Assembly (NCBI GenBank): GCA_965262505.1
Contig: CBDHFM010000030.1
Span: 124,001 to 188,000 of the forward strand
Source of the DNA: JACPPO01 sp965262505
GTDB lineage: Bacteria; Acidobacteriota; Vicinamibacteria; Vicinamibacterales; UBA2999
Reading direction: 5' to 3'
DNA length: 64,000 nt
The notes below the pieces were generated by a model that worked only from the letters and a program-made list of their open reading frames with translations, was not told where the DNA came from and ran no database searches. Both the position numbers and the translations under genes were made by a program. Position 1 is the first letter of the stretch, and each line of letters starts with the position of its first letter. Positions 8,034 through 16,670 of the stretch are shown here, in pieces.

Positions 8034-9089
8034 CTACGGAGACGCGCCCTGCGCGAACAGATGCAAGGACCACCGCTCCGACAGATCGTGAATGACCGCG
8101 ACGCCGCGGACGCTGTTGCCTTGGGTGTCCAGCGGCGGTGCGTACACGGCCACGCCGAATCGTCCTGGGACAACAGCGACGAGGCCGCCTCCGACGCCGC
8201 TTTTCGCCGGCAGCCCCACTCGGAAGAACCACCTGCCGGAGCCGTCATAGAGGCCAGCCGTGACCATCGCCGACAGCACGTTCTGGACGTACGTCTCGCT
8301 CAACGCTCGTTCCTGCGTGATCGGGTTCACGCCCCCGTTGGCGAGAGTGGCCCCCATGATCGCTAGCTGGGTTGTGGTCAGATTCTGCGACGTGCCCTTC
8401 AGGTAGCGGGCGACGGTCTCCGACGGATCGCCGTACAGCATCCCGTCTCCTCTGAGCAGATACGCCAGCGTTAGGCTGCCATCGCTGTGGCTCAGTTCGG
8501 CCTCGTACAGTTCCTCATCGAGCGCCAGCTCCTCACCGGCATAGCGCGCGAACATCGCGCGCGTACGCGCCCACTTCTCGTCTTCCGTGTCCCCGCCGAT
8601 CACGCTCGCGGTCGCAATCGCGTCTGCACTGACCATCGGGTTCTGAAGGGCTTTCTTTCGCGGGGGAACCGGAGTCCGCACGTCCGACGCGATGACCGAC
8701 CCGAAGGGCAGGCCGGTCGCGTTCACGCCCACGAGGTCCAGCATCGCGTCTCGCCCATGGTCCTCGAGCGCGAGCCCGTACAGGAAGGCTTTGGAGATCG
8801 ACTGAATCGCGAAGCCGACCTCGCTGTCGCCGACCCCGTAGGTTTCTCCCTCGACCGTCGCAAGAGCGATACCGAACAGACCCGGGTCCACTGGCTCCAG
8901 TCCCGGTGTCGTGTAGGGCGCCCCGCCTGGAAGATCTCGATACGTCTCGTGAAGCTCTTCGAGTGTCCGGTGGATGGTCGTTGGATCGGGCGCAGGCGCG
9001 ATCTGTGCCGCTGCCGCGCAAGCGAGACACAGGGCAAGGGAGAGGCTCGCGGCAATCCCGCGTCCCATCGAAAGCCAGGACGTCCTCAT
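8034..9089 (-). CDS. Exported glutaminase family protein
   Basis: A 351-residue glutaminase (serine-dependent beta-lactamase-like fold; glutamine to glutamate plus ammonia). Family marks: FAIQSISKAF with the catalytic S97-x-x-K100 pair, NPMVSADAIA, ATLANGGVNP and GLPAKSGVGGG. Two points are unusual. First, residues 1-28 are a signal peptide, so the enzyme should work outside the cytoplasm, whereas the well-studied enzymes of this family are cytoplasmic. Second, in my by-eye alignment the substrate-binding Asn of the RNRALAYLL region is replaced (GSLTLAYLL). Either a periplasmic glutaminase or a relative with altered specificity. GGAGG lies 10 bases before the start. Confidence 0.8.
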   Translation of the reverse strand: MRTSWLSMGRGIAASLSLALCLACAAAAQIAPAPDPTTIHRTLEELHETYRDLPGGAPYTTPGLEPVDPGLFGIALATVEGETYGVGDSEVGFAIQSISKAFLYGLALEDHGRDAMLDLVGVNATGLPFGSVIASDVRTPVPPRKKALQNPMVSADAIATASVIGGDTEDEKWARTRAMFARYAGEELALDEELYEAELSHSDGSLTLAYLLRGDGMLYGDPSETVARYLKGTSQNLTTTQLAIMGATLANGGVNPITQERALSETYVQNVLSAMVTAGLYDGSGRWFFRVGLPAKSGVGGGLVAVVPGRFGVAVYAPPLDTQGNSVRGVAVIHDLSERWSLHLFAQGASP

Positions 9090-9289
9090 CTGTTCGCGAC
9101 CTCCTTCGATCGGGCGGCATTGATGGCACGATCATTCGCCGGGTCGCCGGAACCCGACCAACGAACGCATCATACGACGACGGGTGTACACTTGCGGCAT
9201 TCTGGGGATCATTCAGACCTTCTTGGCTTAGCTGGCTGCCTGGCTCGTCGGCCCGGACCGTTCAGCCTCGGTTCTTTCGCGGAGGAATG

Positions 9290-10741
9290 ATGCGATACCA
9301 CAGCAGATTCATCGGCTCACTCGGCATGCTCATCGGACTGGTCGTCTGGAACCAGGCGGCCGCAGGTCAGGGTAGTAGTCTGACCCCGGCCCAGAGCGAG
9401 AACGTTGGCCTGCTCGGCCACAACGACCTTCAGGCCCGGTCGGCCTACTCCCCGGTCATCCAGCGCCAGATGGTGAACGGCGAGGAACGGTGGATCGCTT
9501 ACGTGGGCCACCACGGGGGCGAGTCCCTGAATCCTCTCAGCGGCAACGTCGAGAACAATGGCACGTCCATCGTGGATGTCACGGACCCGCGGAATCCCGT
9601 CTACCTGCGTCACATCCCGCCCATCGAGGGGAGTAACGGCGCCCAGATGGCACGCGTGTGCGCGGGAGATGATCTCCCGGGTGGGCAGGCCGGCAAATCG
9701 TATTTGCTCAGAGCGGGCGCGACTTATCATCAAACCTTCGACGTGACCGATCCTGCGAACCCGGAGTTGCTCAGCCTGGTCGTCGATGGACTGACGGACA
9801 CGCACAAGACGTGGTGGGAGTGCGAGACAGGTATCGCGTATCTCGTCTCGGGCGTTCCCGGCTGGCGCACCGAGCGGATGACGCAGATTTTCGATCTGAG
9901 CAATCCTTCGGAACCGAAGTTCATTCGCAATTTCGGTCTGGTCGGCCAGGAGCCGGGCGCGGAAGGGGACACCCCAGTCGACTTACACGGTTGCGTGTCG
10001 GTGATTGAGAGAAACCGTGTGTATTGTGGTCACGGCACCGCCGCGCGGGGCGTCCTCGCCATCCTCGACCGCGACAAGCTCTTGCACGCCACACTCGCTG
10101 ATCCGGTGTCGCCCACCGTCGGGGAGCTTCGGGAACCTGTCGTCGCTCAGGTCAGGTTGCCCGATTACATGGGTGCCCACACGAGCTTTCCTCTCCTGGG
10201 CATGCGGCTCTCGGAGTTTGCCAACGATCAGGCGATCGAGAGCCAGGATTTCGTGGCCATCGTGAACGAGCAGACGCGCAACGAGTGCACGGATCAAGCC
10301 CGGCAAATGATGTTCATGGTGGAGATCACCGACGAGGCACACCCCTGGCCGATCTCAACCTATAACGTGAAGGACGCCAGCGGAGACTTCTGTGCGAGAG
10401 GTGGTCGATTCGGAGCGCATGGCTCCAACGAGAACTTCACGCCGATCTATTACGGCAAGCTCCTGTTCGTCACCTGGTTCAACGCGGGCGTGCGCGTGGT
10501 GGATATCCGCGATCCGTACAACCCGAGAGAAGCGGGTTATTACATACCAGCCACGACCGGGAATACGGCGCCCCGCTGCATCACGGTTGGCGGTGAGGAG
10601 CGCTGCAAGATTGCGATTCAGACGAACAACGTGGAAGTCGACGACCGTGGATACGTCTATCTGGTGGATCGCGCCAACACCGGCATGCACATCGTCGAGC
10701 TGACAGGGCCGGCGCGTTCTATTGCACAGTTACCGAACTAG
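9290..10741 (+). CDS. Exported LVIVD-repeat protein
   Basis: A 483-residue secreted protein built of repeated beta-propeller-like blades. Blade cores recur as SIVDVTDPRNPVYLR, TFDVTDPANPELL, IFDLSNPSEPKFI and VVDIRDPYNPREAGYY, typical of LVIVD repeats. A signal peptide occupies residues 1-26. Two cysteine-bearing loops (DFCARGG, ENNEQTRNECTD region) could form disulphides outside the cell. GGAGGA directly precedes two ATGs at 9287 and 9290; 9290 is preferred for spacing. Function unknown; these proteins are commonly surface-associated or periplasmic. Confidence 0.8.
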   Translation: MRYHSRFIGSLGMLIGLVVWNQAAAGQGSSLTPAQSENVGLLGHNDLQARSAYSPVIQRQMVNGEERWIAYVGHHGGESLNPLSGNVENNGTSIVDVTDPRNPVYLRHIPPIEGSNGAQMARVCAGDDLPGGQAGKSYLLRAGATYHQTFDVTDPANPELLSLVVDGLTDTHKTWWECETGIAYLVSGVPGWRTERMTQIFDLSNPSEPKFIRNFGLVGQEPGAEGDTPVDLHGCVSVIERNRVYCGHGTAARGVLAILDRDKLLHATLADPVSPTVGELREPVVAQVRLPDYMGAHTSFPLLGMRLSEFANDQAIESQDFVAIVNEQTRNECTDQARQMMFMVEITDEAHPWPISTYNVKDASGDFCARGGRFGAHGSNENFTPIYYGKLLFVTWFNAGVRVVDIRDPYNPREAGYYIPATTGNTAPRCITVGGEERCKIAIQTNNVEVDDRGYVYLVDRANTGMHIVELTGPARSIAQLPN

Positions 10742-10761
10742 GCGCGGAGCGCGTCCCGTAT

Positions 10762-11535
10762 CTACTGCGCTTCGACCATTTCTTCTGGAATCGAAATAGC
10801 TTTACGGCAGGCGACGCCGAAGTAGTAGAGCGGCTGGCCGTCGATCGACAGGCGGTGCCGGTAGCGCTCCATGTGATAGATGTCGAGGTACTCGCTCAGG
10901 ATCAAGGTCTTGATGAACACCGAGAAGCCGCTCGTGTCGCGGTCGTCGAGGAAGGTCTCCTTGATATTGAACGCGATCCAGCCGCCGTCATCGACCAGAT
11001 TGAACGCCTCGGCGAATACGCGCACGGGGATGTCACCGAAGCCGAGGGCGGCCACTGAGACCATGCAGTTGAAGCGCCACCCGGACAGATGGTCGTGCTG
11101 AGCCGCGCTCATGCTCGACATGTCCATCTCGTGGTAATCGTCATAGACGCCAGGCCGATCGCGCCCCACCGCCATAGCGGCCGGGCCCGAGATGTCCACG
11201 CCGACCAGGCGTGCGACGCCGAACTTCTGTAGCTCCTCGCCGACCATACCGTTACCGGCACCGAGATCGAGTACGCGCAATTCGTTGAACAGCCACGGCT
11301 CGCCGGACATCGCATGGCGCAGAATGGCCACGACCTTCTCGGGCGACTGGCATTTCAGGCGATCGTAGAAGAGCTGCTCGTACAAGCCCGGTCGCTTGTA
11401 GATTGCATCGTAGTCATGGAAGCGCAGGTCAGTCTCCACGCCGCTCGAGTCGGTAAGCGTGAAGTACGTCTCGTCCTGCGGGAGGTCATTCGTGTCGATC
11501 GACGGAAAGCGGATGTTGTGTCGTTTTGTAAGCAT
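10762..11535 (-). CDS. Class I SAM-dependent methyltransferase
   Basis: A 257-residue cytoplasmic methyltransferase. Motif I is VLDLGAGNGMVGEEL (about residues 75-90), followed by LVGVDIS (acidic residue after strand 2) and a catalytic-domain strand FNCMVSVAALGFGDIP. The N-terminal 60 residues contain an unusual RFHDYDAIYKRPGLYEQLFYDRL block that precedes the methyltransferase fold in a subset of small-molecule methyltransferases. Substrate not identifiable. The ATG at 11535 has no strong ribosome-binding site; an in-frame start further upstream exists but would add an unrelated-looking segment. Confidence 0.75.
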   Translation of the reverse strand: MLTKRHNIRFPSIDTNDLPQDETYFTLTDSSGVETDLRFHDYDAIYKRPGLYEQLFYDRLKCQSPEKVVAILRHAMSGEPWLFNELRVLDLGAGNGMVGEELQKFGVARLVGVDISGPAAMAVGRDRPGVYDDYHEMDMSSMSAAQHDHLSGWRFNCMVSVAALGFGDIPVRVFAEAFNLVDDGGWIAFNIKETFLDDRDTSGFSVFIKTLILSEYLDIYHMERYRHRLSIDGQPLYYFGVACRKAISIPEEMVEAQ

Positions 11536-11716
11536 GCGTGACCCGGAACGGCCTATTCCAAACAGATAAGATACCCTACTTCCGCAGTCATTGAGAACCC
11601 CGGCACACTGCGCCGGTTCCAGTGGCACGCCTCTTCAGCCGAGCGCGGAGTGACGACGCCTCGTGCGCGGCCGGAGGGCAGGCGCCTCGATGGGCGTAAT
11701 CAGGAGACGAGTGTTC

Positions 11717-13903
11717 ATGTTTGGTCGGCGACTGTTCCACTCCCACAGTATTTACATCCGCGGCCTGGTCGTCGGCGTGTTGGCGACCCCACCCGTGCAT
11801 GCCGTGTCCGGTCAGGCACTGCCCGAAGGGCACGAAACACGGACCTACCGTGCCGTCCGTGTCGAGACGGCTCCGGTGATAGACGGCGATCTCGCCGATC
11901 CGATCTGGCAGCAAGCGGAAGTACTTGCCGATCTCGTCCAGAAGGTACCAGAACAGGGCGCGCAGCCATCCGAAAGGACGGAGGTCCGCGTTCTCTACGA
12001 CGATGATGCGCTGTACGTGTCGTTCTACGCGTACGAGTCGGACCCGTCTGCGCGGACGCGTACAATGCTCCGTTATCGGTCGGATTCGATCTGGCTTTTG
12101 GACGACGTGGTGCGGTTTTCGCTCGATACGTTTCACGACCACCGTCGCGGCTACGTCTTTGGTTTCAACGCCCTTGGCGCGAAGCAGGATGCGCAGCTCG
12201 ACAACGGGAGCTGGCTGGAGAACTGGGACGAGGTCTGGGATGTGCGAACGGGGCAGCAGGCCGATGGCTGGAGCGCCGAGGTCCGCATTCCGTTCCGCGT
12301 GATTCGCTTCCCGGTCGGCGAGCAGGAGCAGGTGTGGGGGTTTCAGGTTGAACGACGGATCCAGAGCACGAACGAGGTCAACGAGTGGGCGCTCGGACCG
12401 CCGAACTTTGGACTGAGCCGGCTTGAGTACGCCGGCCACCTGGAGGGGATCTCCGGGATTCAGTCGAGACGTAACACACAAGTCGTGCCGTATGTCGCTG
12501 CCGGAAGAAGCCGTGTTCTGACGGGAGATCCGGAAGGCACGGCGGATGTCGGCGTCGATGCCAAGCTGGCGCTCGGTCCCGCCCTGGCGCTCGACCTCAC
12601 GTACAACACCAACTTTGCCCAGGTGGAGGTCGATGACCAGCAGGTCAACCTGACGCGCTTTCCGCTGTTTTTTCCCGAGAAGCGGGAGTTCTTTCTCGAG
12701 AGCGCGCAGTTGTTCAACGTCGGGTTGGGTCAGGATCTGCAGCTGTTCTTCAGCCGCCGGATTGGGCTGGCGGCGGGCCAGCCGGTGCCGCTGCTGGGAG
12801 GGGCTCGGGTGACGGGCAAAGCCGGGCCCTTCGATGTGGGCGTGTTGACGACGCAAACCGAGAGCACGCCGGAAAACCCAACGTCGAATCTGAGTGCCGG
12901 ACGCGTGCGCTGGAACGTCGGAAGCCGGTCGTATCTCGGCGGCATGGTGACCTCTGCCGCAACGGATGTGACGGCGAATCAAACGCTGGCGGCCGACGGA
13001 CGCTTTTGGCTCTCACGCTACCTCCAGGTCAATGGTTTCCTGGGCGTCCTCACCGGCCAGGAGGCGGGCGACCATCCGATGGCGTTTTCGACGGCGGCCA
13101 TCTACGAGCAGGATCTCTGGGGGCTCACGCTGCGCTCCTTCAGGGTGGACGAGCAGTTCGACCCGGCGCTTGGATTTGTTCGCCGCCGCGGCATGTTCCG
13201 CAACGAGGCGGGGTTACGGCGAGGCTGGCGGCTGAACCGCACCTGGGCGCGCAAGCTGGACGTGTCCGGAACGTTCAGTTACCTCACGAACCTGCAGGGC
13301 AAGCTCGATACGCGCGAGCGGTTCGTGACGGTGAGTAATCAGTTGGCGTCAGGAGACGTCGTGCGGTTCCGGTTGCAAAAGAGTCTGGACCGGCTGGAGC
13401 CGACTGATGACCCGTTTGTCATCCACCCCCGCCGAGGAATTGTGATTCCACCTGGATTCTACGAGTTCACCTACTGGAATCTCGCATACCAGGGTTTCGA
13501 GGGTCGCACGTTCAGGGCGGATGTCGAGGTGCAGGGCGGGGGCTTCTACGGCGGCGATCGTTCACTGCTGAACGTGTCAGGTACGTGGCGTCCGTCACCG
13601 CACCTGGCGCTCTCGGGCGACTATCAGCTCAACGATGTCCGGCTGCCGCACGGCGCCTTCACGACCCACCTGCAGCGGGTCCGCGTCAGCGTGCCCATCA
13701 CCGCGCGCGCCGTGGCGGATGCCTTCGTCCAGTGGAACGGGCTGGCGCAGGAGCTCAACACCCAGGTTCGCCTCCATCTCATCTACGGAAGGGACAGCAA
13801 CCTGTACATCGTCTACTCCGATCATCAGACCGACGTGGACGGGCGGCTCACGCAACAAAGCCGGAACCTTCAGACGAAGCTGGCGTATCGCTGGTACTGG
13901 TGA
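11717..13903 (+). CDS. DUF5916 outer-membrane protein with CBM9-like N-terminal domain
   Basis: A 728-residue exported protein. After a signal peptide (about residues 1-33) comes a carbohydrate-binding-family-9-like domain (APVIDGDLADPIW, DDDALYVSFYAYE, DVVRFSLDTFHDHRRGY), then the DUF5916 barrel region with alternating beta strands and the marker FFPEKREFFLESAQLF. The C-terminus ends in aromatic residues (AYRWYW), as outer-membrane barrels do. Presumed outer-membrane beta-barrel of unknown cargo. The start at 11717 has AGGAG at 11702-11706; ATG 11690 (GGAGG 12 bases upstream) is an alternative. Confidence 0.8.
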   Translation: MFGRRLFHSHSIYIRGLVVGVLATPPVHAVSGQALPEGHETRTYRAVRVETAPVIDGDLADPIWQQAEVLADLVQKVPEQGAQPSERTEVRVLYDDDALYVSFYAYESDPSARTRTMLRYRSDSIWLLDDVVRFSLDTFHDHRRGYVFGFNALGAKQDAQLDNGSWLENWDEVWDVRTGQQADGWSAEVRIPFRVIRFPVGEQEQVWGFQVERRIQSTNEVNEWALGPPNFGLSRLEYAGHLEGISGIQSRRNTQVVPYVAAGRSRVLTGDPEGTADVGVDAKLALGPALALDLTYNTNFAQVEVDDQQVNLTRFPLFFPEKREFFLESAQLFNVGLGQDLQLFFSRRIGLAAGQPVPLLGGARVTGKAGPFDVGVLTTQTESTPENPTSNLSAGRVRWNVGSRSYLGGMVTSAATDVTANQTLAADGRFWLSRYLQVNGFLGVLTGQEAGDHPMAFSTAAIYEQDLWGLTLRSFRVDEQFDPALGFVRRRGMFRNEAGLRRGWRLNRTWARKLDVSGTFSYLTNLQGKLDTRERFVTVSNQLASGDVVRFRLQKSLDRLEPTDDPFVIHPRRGIVIPPGFYEFTYWNLAYQGFEGRTFRADVEVQGGGFYGGDRSLLNVSGTWRPSPHLALSGDYQLNDVRLPHGAFTTHLQRVRVSVPITARAVADAFVQWNGLAQELNTQVRLHLIYGRDSNLYIVYSDHQTDVDGRLTQQSRNLQTKLAYRWYW

Positions 13904-13943
13904 GGGCCACTGCTGGTAGGGCTGAAGTGTTGAGGCTGGCCTG

Positions 13944-14960
13944 TTGACCGCCTGGGAGCGACGCACGCACCTGTGGGCGCTCGTCTTCGCCGCGTTGACG
14001 CTGGCGGTGTCGGCGCTCGTCGCAGCAGCGGTGATCCGTGCGGGACAGCCGACGGGGACGACGCTCGTGCTGGCGCTGGCTCCGGCTGTCGGCGTCTACG
14101 TCTGGCAGACCGGCAGGATTCGTCGCCGGCACGCGATCCTGCGCGAGTCGTTCCCGCCGGAGTGGGAAGCGGTGCTGCAGCGGGACGTGGTGTTCTTCCG
14201 GGTCCTCCAGCCGGAAGCACAGCAGCGGTTCCGTCGCCAGCTCCAGGTCTTCCTGGGAGAAAAGCAGATCACCGGCATCCGGGTAGAGGTCGACGCGACG
14301 ACACGCGTGCTGGTTGCCGCTAGCGCCATCATTCCGATCTTCGGATTCCCGGACTGGGAGTGGGACCAGATCAACGAGGTGCTCGTCTACCCGACCCGGT
14401 TCGACGGCGACTTCGAGTTCGGCGACAAGCAGGGCCACAACATTCTCGGAATGGTTGGGACGGGCAGCCTGAACCGGCTGATGATCCTGTCCAAGCCAGA
14501 CGTGATTAGCGGCTTTCGCAACACGACCGACAAGCGGAACGTCAGCGTCCACGAGTTCGCGCACCTGGTCGACAAGACCGATGGAGTGATCGACGGCGTG
14601 CCGGCAGTGGGACTCGACCGGCAGGCCGTCGGCCCCTGGATCGATCTGGTGCGACGGAAGATGGCCGAGATCGAGGCGGGGGAGTCCGACATCAACCGCT
14701 ACGCTCTCACCAACGAAGCGGAATTCTTTGCCGTGTCGTCGGAGTACTTCTTCGAGCGCCCCGGCCTGATGCACAGCAGGCACCCAGTGCTCTACGCGGC
14801 GCTCGAGCGGGTGTTCAATCAGGACCTGCGCACGCGCGCGGCGGCGTTGCGGCGCGAGCTGGCGCGCGGTCGGCCCAAGTTCGGCCGGAACTCGCCGTGT
14901 CCGTGCGGAAGCGGGCGCAAGTTCAAGAAGTGCTGTCAGGCGAAGGGGACGCGGTCGTGA
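13944..14960 (+). CDS. MtfA-like zinc peptidase with C-terminal SEC-C motif
   Basis: A 338-residue protein. Residues 10-55 form one or two membrane helices; residues 65-305 match the MtfA (DgsA anti-repressor) peptidase family with the zinc motif H203-EFA-H207 and the third ligand region NEAEFFAVSSEYFF (about residues 257-270). Residues 318-335 are a SEC-C zinc motif (CPCGSGRKFKKCC). MtfA in enterobacteria binds the Mlc repressor and has aminopeptidase activity; the SEC-C tail is an addition. Starts with TTG at 13944 (GAGG nine bases upstream); no upstream ATG fits. Confidence 0.78.
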   Translation: MTAWERRTHLWALVFAALTLAVSALVAAAVIRAGQPTGTTLVLALAPAVGVYVWQTGRIRRRHAILRESFPPEWEAVLQRDVVFFRVLQPEAQQRFRRQLQVFLGEKQITGIRVEVDATTRVLVAASAIIPIFGFPDWEWDQINEVLVYPTRFDGDFEFGDKQGHNILGMVGTGSLNRLMILSKPDVISGFRNTTDKRNVSVHEFAHLVDKTDGVIDGVPAVGLDRQAVGPWIDLVRRKMAEIEAGESDINRYALTNEAEFFAVSSEYFFERPGLMHSRHPVLYAALERVFNQDLRTRAAALRRELARGRPKFGRNSPCPCGSGRKFKKCCQAKGTRS

Positions 14961-15011
14961 TCCGGGCGCACCAGGGACTGGTCGGAATCGTGGCGCTCCT
15001 CGGACGCCAGC

Positions 15012-16001
15012 TCAGATGATCACCTTCGTCATGATGCCCGTCGGGAAGATTTCCTCGGGCGTCATCAGGCGGTGTGCGATGCCTTGTTGGAACGTGTAGA
15101 GGGCCATCTGTTCCCAGGTCGGGCGGTTCTCCTCGATGCCATACGGATACAGATCGCCGCCGAACATGTCGCGCATCCGTCGCGCGTACGTTGCCAGCCA
15201 GGCCACTGGATACCGCGACACGGCAGGGTCGAGAATGCGTTCGACGGAGCGGCGTTTCGATTCCAGAAACGCGTTGTAGAGATTGCGTGCGGCCCAGGGG
15301 TACTCGTCGACGATGGATTTCTTCATCGCGATGATGTGCATGATCGGCCACACCCTGGTGCGGGCGTAGTAGGCCTCCTCCATCTCGACATGATCGGGGA
15401 AGAGTCGTACCACGTCCGGGTGGCCTTCCAGAAAGCAGGTGGGCGGGCGCGCGATGATCGCGCAGTCAATCTCATGCGCGGCCAGCATGTCGCTCAGGCT
15501 CTTGTCCGGGACCGCTGTGAGCGTCAGGCCTTTCGGCAGCGTGAGCTCGACCTTCTCTTCGCGCCCCGGGGCGTTGGCGCCCGCCTGATACCAGTGCACG
15601 TCGGTCAGCGACACGCCCATCTCGTTGTGCATCCAGCCACGCATGTAGACGGCTGCCGAATGCGCCCATTCCGGCGAACCGATTCTCTTTCCCTTCAGGT
15701 CCTGCACCGTCGCGATCTTGCTTTTCGTGTTCACGTAGAAGGAGGAGAACCGGAACAACCGGGAGCAGATCACAGGAAGTCCGACGATGTCCGAATCCGC
15801 TCTGCTGATCTGGGCCGAGAATTTGGCGAAGGACAGTTCTGACAGGTCGAATTCGCGGTTCGCGGTGAAGCGTGCGAAGCACTCGTGATGGCCAAGCGTG
15901 AGCCAGGTGTGGTCGATGCCTTCAGCCGTGACGACACCGAGCCGGAAATCGCGAAAGTGATCGTAATCGGTGGTGGCGATGGTGAGTTTCAGGTGTGACA
16001 T
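15012..16001 (-). CDS. Substrate-binding/4,5-dihydroxyphthalate decarboxylase-like protein
   Basis: A 329-residue protein with the periplasmic-binding-protein type II fold but no signal peptide. The order LTIATTDYDH, FDLSELSFAKF, IVGLPVICSRLFRFSSFYVN, DLKGKRIGSPEWAHSAAVYMRG and the EIDCAIIARPP stretch is that of the 4,5-dihydroxyphthalate decarboxylase (Pht5)/NMT1-like group. It may be a decarboxylase of an aromatic diacid or a cytoplasmic binding domain; no other phthalate genes are nearby, so the enzymatic call is tentative. ATG at 16001. Confidence 0.65.
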   Translation of the reverse strand: MSHLKLTIATTDYDHFRDFRLGVVTAEGIDHTWLTLGHHECFARFTANREFDLSELSFAKFSAQISRADSDIVGLPVICSRLFRFSSFYVNTKSKIATVQDLKGKRIGSPEWAHSAAVYMRGWMHNEMGVSLTDVHWYQAGANAPGREEKVELTLPKGLTLTAVPDKSLSDMLAAHEIDCAIIARPPTCFLEGHPDVVRLFPDHVEMEEAYYARTRVWPIMHIIAMKKSIVDEYPWAARNLYNAFLESKRRSVERILDPAVSRYPVAWLATYARRMRDMFGGDLYPYGIEENRPTWEQMALYTFQQGIAHRLMTPEEIFPTGIMTKVII

Positions 16002-16217
16002 TCGTCGTCCCGGGCCCGAGGCGTCCTCAGGGTCCAGCGATCGTAGCAGACACGGCGGACGGTTCCACCTGGTACGAAATCGTGGCTTCTGCGCCGTCTC
16101 CCTCGCCGTGCTGCGTGTGGGAATCTGCGGCTGTCCGCGTGCGGAGTATGATTATCTGTCTCGCGCCTCGTGAAACGTGTCGGGCCTCTCTGAGGGCGAC
16201 ATCCATGTTGAGGTCTT

Positions 16218-16670
16218 ATGTACCGAGCGTCCAGTTCGCGCGTTCGCCAGCTGCTCGTCGTGTCCGCCGCCCTGGCGGCCATCGGCTGCGGCGGTTCCAG
16301 CCCGACGGCGCCGACGTTCCTTCCCTTCGCGGAGTTCTCACAGACGGACCTGCGCGTCGGCGACGGTGCGGAGGCCACCGCGGGAAGGAGCCTGACCGTC
16401 CATTACACCGGATGGCTCTACGACCCGACCCAGGCGGAGCAGAAGGGACAGCAGTTCGATACGTCGGTTGGACGGGATCCCTTCACGTTCACGCTCGGCG
16501 CCGGACGCGTGATTCAAGGCTGGGATCAGGGTGTGGTGGGGATGAAAGTGGGGGGGCAGCGGCGTCTGATCATTCCGCCCAGCCTCGCCTACGGATCCAC
16601 TGGCTCCGGCCCCATTCCTCCCAATGCGACGCTGGTGTTCGACATCGAGCTTCTTGACGTCCAGGGTTAA
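16218..16670 (+). CDS. FKBP-type peptidyl-prolyl cis-trans isomerase lipoprotein
   Basis: A 150-residue lipoprotein; lipobox AAIGC places the acylated Cys at residue 24. Residues 50-150 are one FKBP domain: VHYTGWLYD, FDTSVGRDPFTFTLG, VIQGWDQGVVGMKVGGQRRLIIPP, LAYGSTGSGPIPPNATLVFDIELL, with the usual active-site aromatic residues. It would assist folding of proteins at proline bonds in the periplasm. The ISAzo13-type element starts at the very next base after its TAA stop; the TAA is the duplicated target, so the gene stays intact. Confidence 0.92.
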   Translation: MYRASSSRVRQLLVVSAALAAIGCGGSSPTAPTFLPFAEFSQTDLRVGDGAEATAGRSLTVHYTGWLYDPTQAEQKGQQFDTSVGRDPFTFTLGAGRVIQGWDQGVVGMKVGGQRRLIIPPSLAYGSTGSGPIPPNATLVFDIELLDVQG

